Below, one piece after another: positions 11,327 to 20,708 of a stretch of DNA of 64,000 nucleotides. A program made the translations under genes and the position numbers. Every line of letters starts with the position of its first letter. Position 1 is the first letter of the stretch. The stretch is from Lacunisphaera limnophila (GTDB lineage: Bacteria; Verrucomicrobiota; Verrucomicrobiia; Opitutales; Opitutaceae). The notes below the pieces were generated by a model, which was given only the letters and a program-made list of their open reading frames with translations, made no database searches and was not told where the DNA came from. The stretch covers positions 186,001 to 250,000 of the forward strand of contig NZ_CP016094.1 of NCBI RefSeq assembly GCF_001746835.1, in the 5' to 3' direction.

Positions 11327-12436
11327 TTAACTTCCTTCTGCCGGCGCCTCCGGTGCGGCGGGCACCGTCTCGGGTTCCACCTCCGCTGCCGGCAGGGACG
11401 CGATCGCCGCGCGCACGGCGCGGACCGCCCGCTCGTGCTCGGTGCCGGTCTCGCCCTTTTCCTTGGCACCGATCGCGTTCACGTAGGCGCCCATGAGCGT
11501 CTCGACCTGCCCGGGGTTGAAATCCGTGCTCGCCCCGACGACGGCGGAGAACAGCACGCCGCGCCGCAACGCCTCGATCGCCCGCCGGATGGCCGGCTTC
11601 ACCGCCATCAATACCCCCTTCACGAAGGTGCGGGCAACGAAGCCCACCTCCTCCTCCTTGAGCGCATCCGCGATGATGCGGTCCACCGCCTGCTCGAACG
11701 CCCCGCGCGGCGGCAGGTAAAAGACCCAGTCAAAACGCGCGAACAGGCTGCCCTCCAGATCCGCCGGGCGCAGTGCCCGCCACCGGGCCTCCACCTTCGC
11801 CGGATCAAAATTTTCCCGCCACGCCAGCTGGTAAAGCTGCGCCCCGATGCCCTCGAGGGGCAGCGGCAACGCCGCGATAATCTGTTCAAATTCGAGGTCC
11901 GGGGGCTCCGTGCCCTCCGTTTCATCCGCCTCCACCGTCCCGTCCCCGAGCGCATTCTCCCAATGGTGCAACATCGTATTGAGCTCCGGCGCGCGCGCCG
12001 CGACGGCGGGATCAAGCTTCCCCTCCTGCGCAAGCGCGAGGAACTGCCGGAAGACAAAGACCGGGTGCGGCTCGCCTTTCTTGCCGATGATGACGAGCCC
12101 CTTGCCCGTCTCCTCGGTCACGGCCTCGTAAACCACCTTCACCACCGCCTCGGCAAACTGCTCGGCATAGCGCCGGTCGCCCTTCGAGCGCGCGTGGATC
12201 GAGATCGTCAGGGCCTTCCCTTTCACCACGAAGGGCGCCAGCTGGATGTCCTTGCCGAACTCCCCCTCCGGCTTCGGCCCCGCCGCATGCGCGGCGCCGG
12301 CCAGCCCCAGCAGGGCCAGCGCGAGCAGCATCAAGCCGCGGATCCGCGCCCCGGGGCCCGGGGTGACGGCGCCACGGGGGGCCACCCCGCGCTCAGTTGA
12401 TGGGGCCAACGCGTCCTGAAGGCGGGTGTCGTGCAT
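11327..12436 (-). CDS. Secreted protein of unknown function
   Basis: 369 residues. The ATG at 12436 has a strong ribosome-binding site (GGAGGG eight bases upstream), giving a long polar leader before the hydrophobic signal MLLALALLGLAGAAHAAG; a second possible start is at 12331, directly at the signal peptide. The mature part is mostly helical and acidic, with an Ala/Glu/Pro-rich C-terminal tail (PETVPAAPEAPAEGS). I do not recognise a family. It is divergent from the GIDE-LemA gene at 12620. Confidence 0.75.
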   Translation of the reverse strand: MHDTRLQDALAPSTERGVAPRGAVTPGPGARIRGLMLLALALLGLAGAAHAAGPKPEGEFGKDIQLAPFVVKGKALTISIHARSKGDRRYAEQFAEAVVKVVYEAVTEETGKGLVIIGKKGEPHPVFVFRQFLALAQEGKLDPAVAARAPELNTMLHHWENALGDGTVEADETEGTEPPDLEFEQIIAALPLPLEGIGAQLYQLAWRENFDPAKVEARWRALRPADLEGSLFARFDWVFYLPPRGAFEQAVDRIIADALKEEEVGFVARTFVKGVLMAVKPAIRRAIEALRRGVLFSAVVGASTDFNPGQVETLMGAYVNAIGAKEKGETGTEHERAVRAVRAAIASLPAAEVEPETVPAAPEAPAEGS

Positions 12437-12619
12437 GGTGTTGTCCCTCCAGCACACACGGCCGCGGCCAAAGTTACACGCAATTCCCGCCCGGTTCGCC
12501 CGATCTTGGGCCTCGGCTGGCCGCCGGGGTTCGTCCAACGCAGCCTTGCGACCGGCCGGTCGGATTCTAGTGTGCCGCCACTTCCCCGTGCCCGGCCACC
12601 CTCCCGCATTCCCCAGCCC

Positions 12620-13915
12620 ATGCCCTGGCTGATCCTGCTCAGCGCCCTCGCCGCCCCGCTGTTGCTCTGGGGCAGCCTGCACCTCCGTCGCCGCCATCGC
12701 CTGCTCGCGGACCTGCCGACCTCGAAAGCCGCGGGTGTGTTCATCGGGTTGACCGAACTGCAGGGCACCGCCGAATGCGCGGCGCCGCTCACCAGCACCC
12801 TCGCCGCGATGCGCTGCGTGCATTACCGCTACGTCGTCGAGGAACAGTGGTCCCGGCTGGTCACCGAGACGACCACCGACAGCAAGGGACGGTCGCGGAC
12901 CACGACCCGGCGCGAAAGCGGCTGGTCGGAGATCGCGTCCGGCGGTGAGACCGTTGATTTCTACGTCCGGGATGAGACCGGCATCGTGCTGGTCCGGCCG
13001 GAGGGGGCGAAGATCGAGCCGCTGCGGCTGTTCGACGAGACCGTGAGCCGCGGCGATGCGCTTTATTACGCCAAGGCCCCGGCCGCCGCCGTGGCCCATT
13101 CCGACCACCGCCGGCGCTTCACCGAGTACGGCCTGCCGCTGCATACGCCGCTCTTCGTCGTCGGACGGGCGCGGGAACGCACCGATGTCGTGGCCGCCGA
13201 GATCGCCGCCGACCCGGCGGCCGAGCTGTTTCTCATCTCCGCCCGCTCGGAAGCCAAGGTGCAGTCGGGGCACGCGGTCTGGTCCTGGGTCTGCCTTTTC
13301 TTCGGCCTCGTCTGTACGCTGGGCGGTTTTCTGCTCTACCAGACCTTCCGGGCGGTCCCGTTTGTCCCCTGGCATTTTATCGCGGTGGGCGCCGGCTTTC
13401 TGGCCGTCTTCACGCTGGGCTGGGTTTGGATGGTGTACAACAGCCTCGTCAGCCTGCGGGAACGCACCCGGCAGGGCTGGTCGCTGGTCGACGTCCAGCT
13501 CAAGCGCCGGCACGATCTTATCCCCGGCCTCGTCGCCGCCTGCGCCGGCCTCGCCGGTCACGAGGCGCGCACCCAGACCGCCCTGGCCGCGCTCCGCGCT
13601 CAGCAGCAGGCCACGCCACCCGGCGTCGCGGGCCCCGACTTCACGGGGCTCGCCGCTCCGCTCCGCGCGGTCATCGAGGCCCACCCGGACCTGGTGGCGC
13701 AGGCCAGCTTCGCCCGGCTGCACCAGGAACTCGTCGCGACCGAACAACGCGTGGCCCTCGCCCGCACCTACTACAACGATATCGCCACGGCCTACGCCAC
13801 CCGCCTCGAGCACATTCCCGACCGCTGGGTGGCCCGCCTCGGCCGGATGACGCCCCCGCCCCTGCTGGCGGCCACCGACTTCGAACGCGCCATCGTCCGG
13901 GTGGATTTCGCCTGA
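12620..13915 (+). CDS. GIDE-domain and LemA-domain fusion membrane protein
   Basis: 431 residues. An N-terminal membrane helix (about 3-18) is followed by a GIDE-type domain as in mitochondrial ubiquitin ligase MUL1 (about 35-210; CVHYRYVVEEQW, SGGETVDFYVRDETG), two membrane helices (about 220-243 and 252-273) and a LemA domain (about 273-431) with the signature YNSLVSLRERTRQGWSLVDVQLKRRHDLIP split over residues 273-302. There is no RING finger, so it cannot be a ubiquitin ligase. GIDE-LemA proteins are known in bacteria but have no assigned role; LemA proteins are linked to envelope stress. ATG at 12620 chosen because it starts the first helix. Confidence 0.85.
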   Translation: MPWLILLSALAAPLLLWGSLHLRRRHRLLADLPTSKAAGVFIGLTELQGTAECAAPLTSTLAAMRCVHYRYVVEEQWSRLVTETTTDSKGRSRTTTRRESGWSEIASGGETVDFYVRDETGIVLVRPEGAKIEPLRLFDETVSRGDALYYAKAPAAAVAHSDHRRRFTEYGLPLHTPLFVVGRARERTDVVAAEIAADPAAELFLISARSEAKVQSGHAVWSWVCLFFGLVCTLGGFLLYQTFRAVPFVPWHFIAVGAGFLAVFTLGWVWMVYNSLVSLRERTRQGWSLVDVQLKRRHDLIPGLVAACAGLAGHEARTQTALAALRAQQQATPPGVAGPDFTGLAAPLRAVIEAHPDLVAQASFARLHQELVATEQRVALARTYYNDIATAYATRLEHIPDRWVARLGRMTPPPLLAATDFERAIVRVDFA

Positions 13916-13971
13916 CCCCGCGCCGGCTTCTGGGCTGGACCCGCGAAACCCGTTGCCGCAAAAAACCCCGC

Positions 13972-14739
13972 GTGAACTTCCCGTCCTCCCTCCTGCGTCG
14001 CCTCACGGCGCTGCTCGCCGCCGGCCTCGCCGCGGCCGCTGCGGCCGACGAGCTCCACGACCAGATCGGCCTGCTGGGTCCCGATTTTCTGGTGCGCGCC
14101 ATCCCGGCACCGGTGCTGGACCGGCCCGCCGATTGGATCAACCGCGACGACGGCGACTATCACTACGTCTACACCGCCGGGGACGACCACGGCCAGAAGG
14201 AACAGGTCGAGACCCACCGCTACGATGCCGCCCACCCGGGCCGGGTCTGGCACCGGCAGATCGGCGCATCCTTTGTCGAGTCCTTCGAACTCCTCGACAA
14301 CCAGGCCATCCGCTTCCACGCCGAGACTGACCGGCAGCACGGCTACCAGGTCGATTTCAGCCCGGGTATCTCCATCCCGGCGGGCGTCAAGGCCGGCGAC
14401 ACCTGGCAGGCCGAAAGCGACCTCGCGGCCTTTCACCTCGACCCCGCCGGCAAGGCGGCTTTCCAGGGCCGCATGACCGCGACCTGCCGCTATGTCGGTG
14501 CCTGGCGCGTGAAGGTCCCCGCCGGCGAATTCGATGCCGTGCTGATCGAACAGTCCTTCGATGTGGCCATCGGTCCGGCCAAGGTCAGCGATGTCCGCCA
14601 CCTCTTCTATGCCCGCGGCGCCGGCGTCGTCGCGGAAGTCGAGGCCATCCGCGCCACCGCCCTCGTCGTGATCCGCGTGCGGGAAAAATCCGCCAAGGTC
14701 CTCTCCCGTCTCCCCGCCCCGGCCGCCTCGGCGCCCTAG
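13972..14739 (+). CDS. Secreted protein of unknown function
   Basis: 255 residues starting at a GTG (13972), chosen because a signal peptide follows (VNFPSSLLRRLTALLAAGLAAAAAADE). The mature part is beta-rich with RDDGDYHYVYTAGDDHGQ, GISIPAGVKAGDTWQAES and a KVPAGEFDAVLIEQS segment, a pattern seen in uncharacterised periplasmic proteins that resemble DUF3108-type beta barrels. It follows the GIDE-LemA gene by 56 bases and is probably in the same transcript. Its stop overlaps that of the convergent gene at 14736. Confidence 0.75.
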   Translation: MNFPSSLLRRLTALLAAGLAAAAAADELHDQIGLLGPDFLVRAIPAPVLDRPADWINRDDGDYHYVYTAGDDHGQKEQVETHRYDAAHPGRVWHRQIGASFVESFELLDNQAIRFHAETDRQHGYQVDFSPGISIPAGVKAGDTWQAESDLAAFHLDPAGKAAFQGRMTATCRYVGAWRVKVPAGEFDAVLIEQSFDVAIGPAKVSDVRHLFYARGAGVVAEVEAIRATALVVIRVREKSAKVLSRLPAPAASAP

Positions 14740-15734
14740 TCCGTCGCCGGTTTCAAGAGCGGGTAGATCCCGTCCGCGTCGGGCCCGGTGTAGCTGTGGT
14801 TCCAGCCCCGAAAATAATCCCGCAGATTCCTCCCGGCGGCCGCGGCGGCCGGGACTTGGCGCCCGGAAACGTGCGCCCAGCGGACAAATTCCAGCGGGCT
14901 GAGGTTCAGTCCGAGGCCGGCCACGACGCCCTCCTCGCTCGGATTGGCCGTGATCCAGTTGAGCATGGTCGCCGATGGCCGACCCAGCAGGGCCAGGCAA
15001 AGGCTGTCGATCCGCAGCCCCGACTCCACGTTGACCAGGCGGACGGCCTGCGTGGCCTCCGTGCGGGCCCGCTCGAGCTTCGTGCGCAGCAGGGTGGCGG
15101 CTTGGTTCTTCTCCTCGACATAGACCGGGTCCACCGCGTCGACGAGGTGCACGCTGCGTCCCGCGCAGGCCATTTCCTGCCGGATCGAGGCGAGGCCCGC
15201 CTCAATGGCGTTGGGCGTGAGAAAATAAAGGTCGCCGGCCAGAAACGGGGAGTGGCGGACCAGGCTCGCCTCCATCGCGGACAGGCGCAGGTGCACCACA
15301 TCCACCGGCATGCGGCTCGCGGTCCTTTCCTCCGGGAGGTCCTGGATCACCCACTCCAGGTAGGTGTTGGTGTAGGCGAGGATCGCCTCGGTCACCTTGT
15401 CGAACTCCGCCCGCGGACACTCGACGCCGAAACTCTCGGGCGGCAGCCACCCGTCGGCCTCCTGGTGCAGCATCCCCTCCTTGCTGATGTTGCTGTACGT
15501 GCGCTTTCCCTCGGTCACCCGCGCGATGATGTCCACGCAGCTCACGTCGATGTCGAAGCTGCCATCGGGTCCGGGCTCACGCACGGATCGCACCAGCGTA
15601 TAGGTCACCTGGCGCTCGCCATAGGGCTTGGTGACTAGCTTGAACACCCGGCCGACCGCCTCACGCCACAGCGGCAGCACCCCCGGCCCGGCGCCCGGGT
15701 CGGATTCAGCAGACATGGCCATGGGTGAGATCAT
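14736..15734 (-). CDS. Hypothetical protein, no recognised family
   Basis: 332 residues, soluble, no signal peptide or membrane segment. Visible parts are a basic beta-rich start (VFKLVTKPYGERQVTYTLVRS), a helical centre (FDKVTEAILAYTNTYLEW) and a region ANPSEEGVVAGLGLNLSPLEFVRW. Several near-equivalent starts exist (15734, 15722, 15716); none has a clear ribosome-binding site. Stop codons overlap by four bases with the convergent upstream gene. I cannot assign a function. Confidence 0.65.
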   Translation of the reverse strand: MISPMAMSAESDPGAGPGVLPLWREAVGRVFKLVTKPYGERQVTYTLVRSVREPGPDGSFDIDVSCVDIIARVTEGKRTYSNISKEGMLHQEADGWLPPESFGVECPRAEFDKVTEAILAYTNTYLEWVIQDLPEERTASRMPVDVVHLRLSAMEASLVRHSPFLAGDLYFLTPNAIEAGLASIRQEMACAGRSVHLVDAVDPVYVEEKNQAATLLRTKLERARTEATQAVRLVNVESGLRIDSLCLALLGRPSATMLNWITANPSEEGVVAGLGLNLSPLEFVRWAHVSGRQVPAAAAAGRNLRDYFRGWNHSYTGPDADGIYPLLKPATD

Positions 15735-15932
15735 ACAGTCTCGCAGTATCGGGGCATTCGGCCGGGGATTACAGCGAAACCTGCGGCTTGTGCCCCGTAA
15801 CCCACACTTTCAGGCTTCTTTAGCAAAGTGGGGGTTCCCCGCCGCACGATCAGGCCGTCAACCTGCTTTTCCGCGGAAAGTTCGGGGCTTCATTCCTCCG
15901 CGCCCTTCGCGGTCAATGCTTCGCGGTCTCGG

Positions 15933-16952
15933 TCACTCCCGTGCCGTCTTCAGCCCAAGCCGTGCGATGCGGTCGATCAGTTGCGGGTAGGCGATGCCCG
16001 CCTTCAACGCGGACTCGGCAAAATCCTCGTCGGGGGCCAGCGCGGGATTCGGGTTGGCCTCGATGAAATAGATCTCATTCCGCGCGTTCAGGCGCAGGTC
16101 GATGCGGGCGTAGCCGTCGATCGTCAGCAAGTGGTAGATGCGTTTGCACACCGCCTCGATCTGCCGCACGAGCGCGGGCTCGAGCCCCTCGGCAAACCGG
16201 TTTTCCAGGCCCCAGCGCTCGCGGTAGGCCTCGTCCCACTTCGCCTTGTACGTGGCGATCTTCGGCTCGTCGGGCGGCACCTCGCGGAACACCAGCTCGC
16301 GGATCGGGAACACCTGCAGCCGGTGGTTGCCGATCAGGCTCACGTAGAGCTCGCGGCCCTCGATGTACTCCTCCGCGATCACGTCGTTGTCGGTGTTTTC
16401 GTGCAGGTAGGTCACCCGCTCGCGGAACTGCTCGTCGGTCTCGACGAACGAGGCCTGCGCGATGCCGTAGGACGCCTCCTCCTTCAGCGGTTTCACCAGG
16501 ATGGGGAATTTCAGGTGCTTGGGCCGCACGCAGCGCTTGCCGCGCGGGATCGTCACGAAGTGCGGCGTGTGGATGCGGTGGTAGCTCAGGATCTTCTTCG
16601 AGATGGCCTTGTGCTTGCACAACGTGAGCCCGGTGGAACCGCAGCCGGTGAAGGGAATGTCCTTCATCGCGAGCAGCGACACGATGTGCTGGTCGAATGC
16701 GCGGTTGTTCCGGAACTGGTCGGCCAGGTTGAAGATCACGTCCGGGCTGAAGGTCTGCAGCTTCTGCCGCAACAGGTCGAGGTCGTCGAACAGCGCCAGG
16801 TGCTCGTGCGGGTAGCCGAGCGCGTCGAGCGCCTGCAGCACGGCGGCCTCGGTCTTCCAGTCCGCGGTCTTCAGTTCGGGGGTCAGGTCCTGGTCGAGCG
16901 TCGTGGGGCGCACGGCGTCAAAAAGGGCCAGCACTTTGAGTTTCTTGCTCAT
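15933..16952 (-). CDS. ATP-grasp ligase, D-alanine-D-alanine ligase-like
   Basis: 339 residues of the ATP-grasp superfamily, which forms C-N bonds through an acyl-phosphate. Visible: N-terminal Rossmann-like VLALFDAV and DVIFNLADQF, the central PFTGCGSTGLTLCKHKAISKK region, ATP-binding PILVKPLKEEASYGIAQ, and the metal-binding C-terminal ARIDLRLNARNEIYFIEANPNPAL. It is not a canonical Ddl: it lacks family context (no mur genes) and pairs with a zinc metallopeptidase whose stop lies three bases upstream of its ATG, so they form one transcript. A role in making or maturing a peptide or amino-acid conjugate is inferred only. Confidence 0.85.
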   Translation of the reverse strand: MSKKLKVLALFDAVRPTTLDQDLTPELKTADWKTEAAVLQALDALGYPHEHLALFDDLDLLRQKLQTFSPDVIFNLADQFRNNRAFDQHIVSLLAMKDIPFTGCGSTGLTLCKHKAISKKILSYHRIHTPHFVTIPRGKRCVRPKHLKFPILVKPLKEEASYGIAQASFVETDEQFRERVTYLHENTDNDVIAEEYIEGRELYVSLIGNHRLQVFPIRELVFREVPPDEPKIATYKAKWDEAYRERWGLENRFAEGLEPALVRQIEAVCKRIYHLLTIDGYARIDLRLNARNEIYFIEANPNPALAPDEDFAESALKAGIAYPQLIDRIARLGLKTARE

Positions 16953-16955
16953 GGC

Positions 16956-17975
16956 TTACTTGGTGCGTTTGAATTTTCCGGTGAACAGGTAGTTCATCAC
17001 CAGCGTGGTGACGTACGCGGCCACGGGCATGTCGGGCGCCGGGTCGGCCGGGCTCAGGTGCAGGTCGAGCTGGTCGCACCGGTCGATCAGGCGCGTGAGC
17101 AGCTTGTGCACGCGGTACTTCTTCTCGTTGGTGGACTCGCACACCGCATCCATCAGCCGGCGGCGGCGCGCCCGCAGCCAGGTCGAGGCCTTCGCCGCCG
17201 CGCCCGCCTCGGGGGCCCCGGCGAAGAGCTGCCGCAGGTCGCGGTCATAGAAATCGGGATAGGTGTCCTCGTTCTGCTTCCGCTTCTTCAGGTAATACGT
17301 CTTCAGTTTCTGGTTCAGGCAGTTGAAATCCTTCTCGCGGTAACCCGGCTGGTAGGGCGCGGTCTGGCCGGCCAGCGAGCGCATGAGCTCATCCACGTAC
17401 TCCAGCTTCTGCAGCGCCTTCCAGCCGTGGTAGCGCTTCCGCCAGTCGAGCCCGGGCGTCAGCCACACGGCGAAGGTCTCCGCGAAATCCTCGTCCGGGT
17501 GGCTCTGGGCATACCAGTCGTCGAGGTGCACGACGTACGAGTGGCTGTAGGGCCGCGGCCGGTAGAACTCCGGCGTGTCGTCGTTCGAGCTCTTGCCGAA
17601 GACCCGCTGCCACTTCCGCTTCCGGAACAGCTGGAACGCGTACATGTAGGCGTGCGCCGCCTCGTGGCGGATCAGGCGCATGAACCACCCCGGGGTGTCC
17701 CCCTCGACTTCGAGCATCAGCTTCGCCTCGAGCCGGCGCAGGCGCTCATGGGTCAGGAAAAACGGCACGAAGATCGCCGGGATGCCCACCGGCACGAACC
17801 ACTCGTCCCCGACATGGCACGGTGGGTGAAAGGCCAGGCCTTTGGCCGAGAGCTCGCCGTACAGCTGCTGGATCAGCGGCTCGAGGGGCGTGCCCGGCAG
17901 ACTCAGCCCCAGTTGGGAAATCTTCCGGTCCAGCAGCAAATCGTCGTCCAGATCGTGCCAGTCGGGTGATTCCAT
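16956..17975 (-). CDS. Putative zinc-binding metallopeptidase
   Basis: 339 residues, no signal peptide. HEAAH at residues 104-108 provides two zinc-binding His and the catalytic Glu; a downstream HPDEDFAETFAVW segment (about 159-171) probably gives the third ligand. This fits the putative zinc-binding metallopeptidase family (Peptidase_Mx-like). It is the first gene of a two-gene operon with the ATP-grasp ligase (three-base gap). Codons 1 to about 253 lie inside the tandem repeat and recur in damaged form at 22344-23108. Confidence 0.8.
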   Translation of the reverse strand: MESPDWHDLDDDLLLDRKISQLGLSLPGTPLEPLIQQLYGELSAKGLAFHPPCHVGDEWFVPVGIPAIFVPFFLTHERLRRLEAKLMLEVEGDTPGWFMRLIRHEAAHAYMYAFQLFRKRKWQRVFGKSSNDDTPEFYRPRPYSHSYVVHLDDWYAQSHPDEDFAETFAVWLTPGLDWRKRYHGWKALQKLEYVDELMRSLAGQTAPYQPGYREKDFNCLNQKLKTYYLKKRKQNEDTYPDFYDRDLRQLFAGAPEAGAAAKASTWLRARRRRLMDAVCESTNEKKYRVHKLLTRLIDRCDQLDLHLSPADPAPDMPVAAYVTTLVMNYLFTGKFKRTK

Positions 17976-18082
17976 CGCCGGACCCTAGCCGGAATTCGTT
18001 CCGGCATGAACCAAATTCCGCCGGCCCTGGCCCCGGGCCGCCCCGGTTTGACACCCGGCCGGCCGTTCGCCTTTCTCCCGCG

Positions 18083-18910
18083 ATGCCCATTCCGCCGCCC
18101 CTGCCCGATCCCGTCGACGCCGAGGAAGCGAGCCTGGCGCGCGAGGAAAAGGAAGCCTTCCGCCTGCCGCTGGCCGTGCCCTCCGCCCTGCGGCAAAACC
18201 CGGGCCTGGCCCTGACCGCCCTCTACCTGGGGGCCTCGGTGATCGGCATGTTCTTCCATCATCTCCTGCTGCGCCGCTTCGGCCTCAACGCGCTGGATTT
18301 TTCCGAGACCACCGACTTCCTGATGATCGTGGTGCGGGAACCCCTGACCGTCGCCCTGGCCCTGCTCGGCGTGCCGTTCTACATCGTGTACGGGAACACT
18401 GTCGTGAAAGTCGGCGGATGGCTCCAGCGGGTCTTCCCCCGACTCAAACGCAGCCCGGCCCAACGCCGGCAAAGCCTCGAGACCACCCGCCGCTGGGGCC
18501 CCTGGCTGCAAGTCGCGTTCATCCTCACCTACGCCCTGCTCTTCCTGATGCTCTACTCGACCTGGCGGGCCAATCGCATCAAGGCCGGGAACTTTCGCCC
18601 CCTGATTGTCGAGTACAAGACCGACTCGCCCCGCGTGGATGGCAGCCAGCGCTCGGATCACCTCGCTCTGCTCGGCACGACGTCGCGCTTTGCGTTTCTC
18701 TACGATCCCACGGCGCGGCGTACGGAGGTGGTGCCCCTCGATTCCATCGCCCGACTCAGCTGGGATGGCCGTACCCGCCGCGAGCAGGAGGCCGATGAAA
18801 AGGCCGCCCGCCCCACCCCGGCGGCCAACCCTCCGGCCAGCAGTCCGCTGCCCGCGGCCGCCCCGGCCGCCGCACCCCAACCGACCGCGCCGACCTCGCC
18901 CGCGGGCTGA
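18083..18910 (+). CDS. Three-helix inner-membrane protein, unknown function
   Basis: 275 residues with hydrophobic segments at about 41-63, 79-103 and 142-160, a basic loop between the second and third (KRSPAQRRQSLETTRRW) and a soluble C-terminal part with a Pro/Ala-rich tail (about 240-275). ATG at 18083 is the only start giving the compact form. No recognised family. Divergent from the metallopeptidase operon (107 bases apart). Copy B of this gene (23216-24044) carries one inserted base, so this is the trustworthy copy. Confidence 0.75.
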   Translation: MPIPPPLPDPVDAEEASLAREEKEAFRLPLAVPSALRQNPGLALTALYLGASVIGMFFHHLLLRRFGLNALDFSETTDFLMIVVREPLTVALALLGVPFYIVYGNTVVKVGGWLQRVFPRLKRSPAQRRQSLETTRRWGPWLQVAFILTYALLFLMLYSTWRANRIKAGNFRPLIVEYKTDSPRVDGSQRSDHLALLGTTSRFAFLYDPTARRTEVVPLDSIARLSWDGRTRREQEADEKAARPTPAANPPASSPLPAAAPAAAPQPTAPTSPAG

Positions 18911-19123
18911 TGACCGCCGCGCCCGCGCGGCGCCGACTGCATGTCCGCCCTGAAATGCAAGGGCGCGCCCGCGGATTGTTGCCGGGCTTATTGTCACCGC
19001 GTTGTCGCCTAACACCGCGCATCCGACGCGTCTGCTCGCCATCGCGGTCCGTAGCAGTTGCCAACACCCGGACGCTTTCGTGTCCGGATTGTTCTCAACC
19101 AAAAACAAAAAATCCGTCTCCCC

Positions 19124-19591
19124 ATGAAACTCCGTTCCCTCTTCGTCACGCTCGCGCTCGCCACGGGTCTGGTCGCTTCCGCCTCCGCCAAGACCGTCGT
19201 CGACATCGCCGTCGGCTCCCCCGACCACACCACGCTCGTCGCCGCCGTGAAAGCCGCCGGCCTCGTCGAAACCCTGAGCGGGCCCGGTCCGTTCACGATC
19301 TTCGCCCCGACCAACGCCGCCTTCGCCAAGCTCCCCGCCGGCACCGTCGAGTCCCTGCTCAAGCCCGAGAACAAGGCCCAGCTCGTGGCCGTCCTCACCT
19401 ACCACGTCGTCCCGGCCAAGGTCCTCGCCGCTGATGTGAAGTCCGGCCCCGCGCCAACCGTCAATGGCAAGACCCTCACGCTCAAGGTTGACGCCGACGG
19501 CGTGATGGTGAACAACGCCAAGGTCATCGCCACCGACCTCGTCGGCTCCAACGGTGTCATCCACGTGGTCGACACCGTCATCCTGCCCTGA
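19124..19591 (+). CDS. Secreted fasciclin (FAS1) domain protein
   Basis: 155 residues: signal peptide ([22 protein letters not shown]) and one complete FAS1 domain, with H1 motif [19 protein letters not shown] and H2-like [13 protein letters not shown] at the C-terminus. FAS1 domains mediate adhesion or bind small ligands on the cell surface. The upstream 210 bases hold no gene; a strong terminator follows. The copy at 24258 lacks one C in the run near 24419 and is frameshifted, so this copy is the reliable one. Confidence 0.9.
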   Translation: MKLRSLFVTLALATGLVASASAKTVVDIAVGSPDHTTLVAAVKAAGLVETLSGPGPFTIFAPTNAAFAKLPAGTVESLLKPENKAQLVAVLTYHVVPAKVLAADVKSGPAPTVNGKTLTLKVDADGVMVNNAKVIATDLVGSNGVIHVVDTVILP

Positions 19592-19633
19592 CGCGGTCGG
19601 CCGGTTCCCGATTTTTTCGTCTCGCTTCCACGC

Positions 19634-19668
19634 GCCCCTGCGACCCTCCGGTCGCGGGGGCTTTTTTT
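19634..19668 (+). terminator. Rho-independent terminator after fasciclin gene
   Basis: Twelve-base stem GCCCCTGCGACC / GGTCGCGGGGGC (one T-G pair), four-base loop and seven T. Identical to the copy at 24767. Confidence 0.9.
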
Positions 19669-19741
19669 GGTGTCCGTTCCCGGCTCGCGCGCGGACTTGC
19701 GCCTCGCCGTCCCCGGCCGCGCCTGTTTGGCTCGAGGGGAG

Positions 19742-20438
19742 ATGAAACCCCGCCTCACCCTGCCGGTCCTCCTGTGCCTCGTCACCCCGGCCCTCGCGGG
19801 CCAGCCGTACCGCGACGCGGTGCACGCCGGCGGCCCGCAGGTCATACCCGGCGCGGTCTTCTGCGCCTACTTCGACGAGGGCGGCGAGGGCGTATCCTAT
19901 CACGACACCGATGCCGTGAACTCGGGCAGCGGCCGGCTCAATCCCGCCAACGGCACCTACCTGAACGAATTCCGGCAGCACGGCGGCCTCGACACCTCCT
20001 ACACCAAGCAGGTCCCCGATCTCGATGCACCCAGCAACCGGGTCGTGCCGCCCTCGGCCTCCTCTACGTCGGTTGGAACGAACCCGGTGAGTGGTTCAAC
20101 CTCACCGTCGAGACGGCCACGGCCGGCCCTTACACCGCCGATCTGCTGTACACGGCGCAACGTGACGCGGATGTCTCGATCGAGGTGTCCGGCGGGACAC
20201 CCCACCGCTTCACCCTGCCGTCCACCTTCGACCCCGCTGAGACCATTCCCTGGCGGCAGTGGCATCATTGGAACGTGCTGCCTGATGCCGCCACGCTCGA
20301 CCTGCCGCGGGCGTAACCGTGCTCACCGTGCGCATCGTCACCGGCGGCAACTGCAACCTCGCCACGCTCCTTTTCCGCCCGGCCGGCACCCCACGCCAAG
20401 GACCGGCCATCACGGCCCTCACCACGCCCGCGCGTTGA
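19742..20438 (+). pseudogene. Frameshifted copy A of the CBM-like secreted protein
   Basis: Starts like the intact gene at 24875 (MKPRLTLPVLLCLVTPALAG) but has one C missing near 20052 (frame lost after NRVVPP) and one G missing near 20311. The rest matches copy B base for base. Because losses fall in short runs of one base and the other copy is intact, I read this as sequence error, not gene decay. Confidence 0.8.
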
Positions 20439-20708
20439 GCGGGCCCCACTCCGGAAAGGTGGAGCGCCTTGCCCCCAAGGCGCTGCCGGCCGCGGAAAAA
20501 CGTGCAACCAGCTCTGCGGCATGGGTCCGGCTGAGGCCCCGGTCCTCGTCGGATTGATTGCCGGAATTTGGTTCCCGCTATATTTTCCGGAATAATCACC
20601 CCCCGACGGCAACCCCGGCTGCGGCCCGGGTCCGTTCAGCGGCAGACCCTACCTTGGGTCCGCCGTCGCCGGCTCCGTTGAGCCGGTCTCCCTCCACCCA
20701 CCCACCTG

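Noticed and set aside
15828-17969. Long plus-strand frame opposite the ATP-grasp and metallopeptidase genes
   Set aside because: Composition is a mirror of the opposite strand's codon bias; no domain can be read.
17903-19981. Long minus-strand frame across the membrane protein and fasciclin genes
   Set aside because: Antisense to genes with signal peptide, domain and terminator support.
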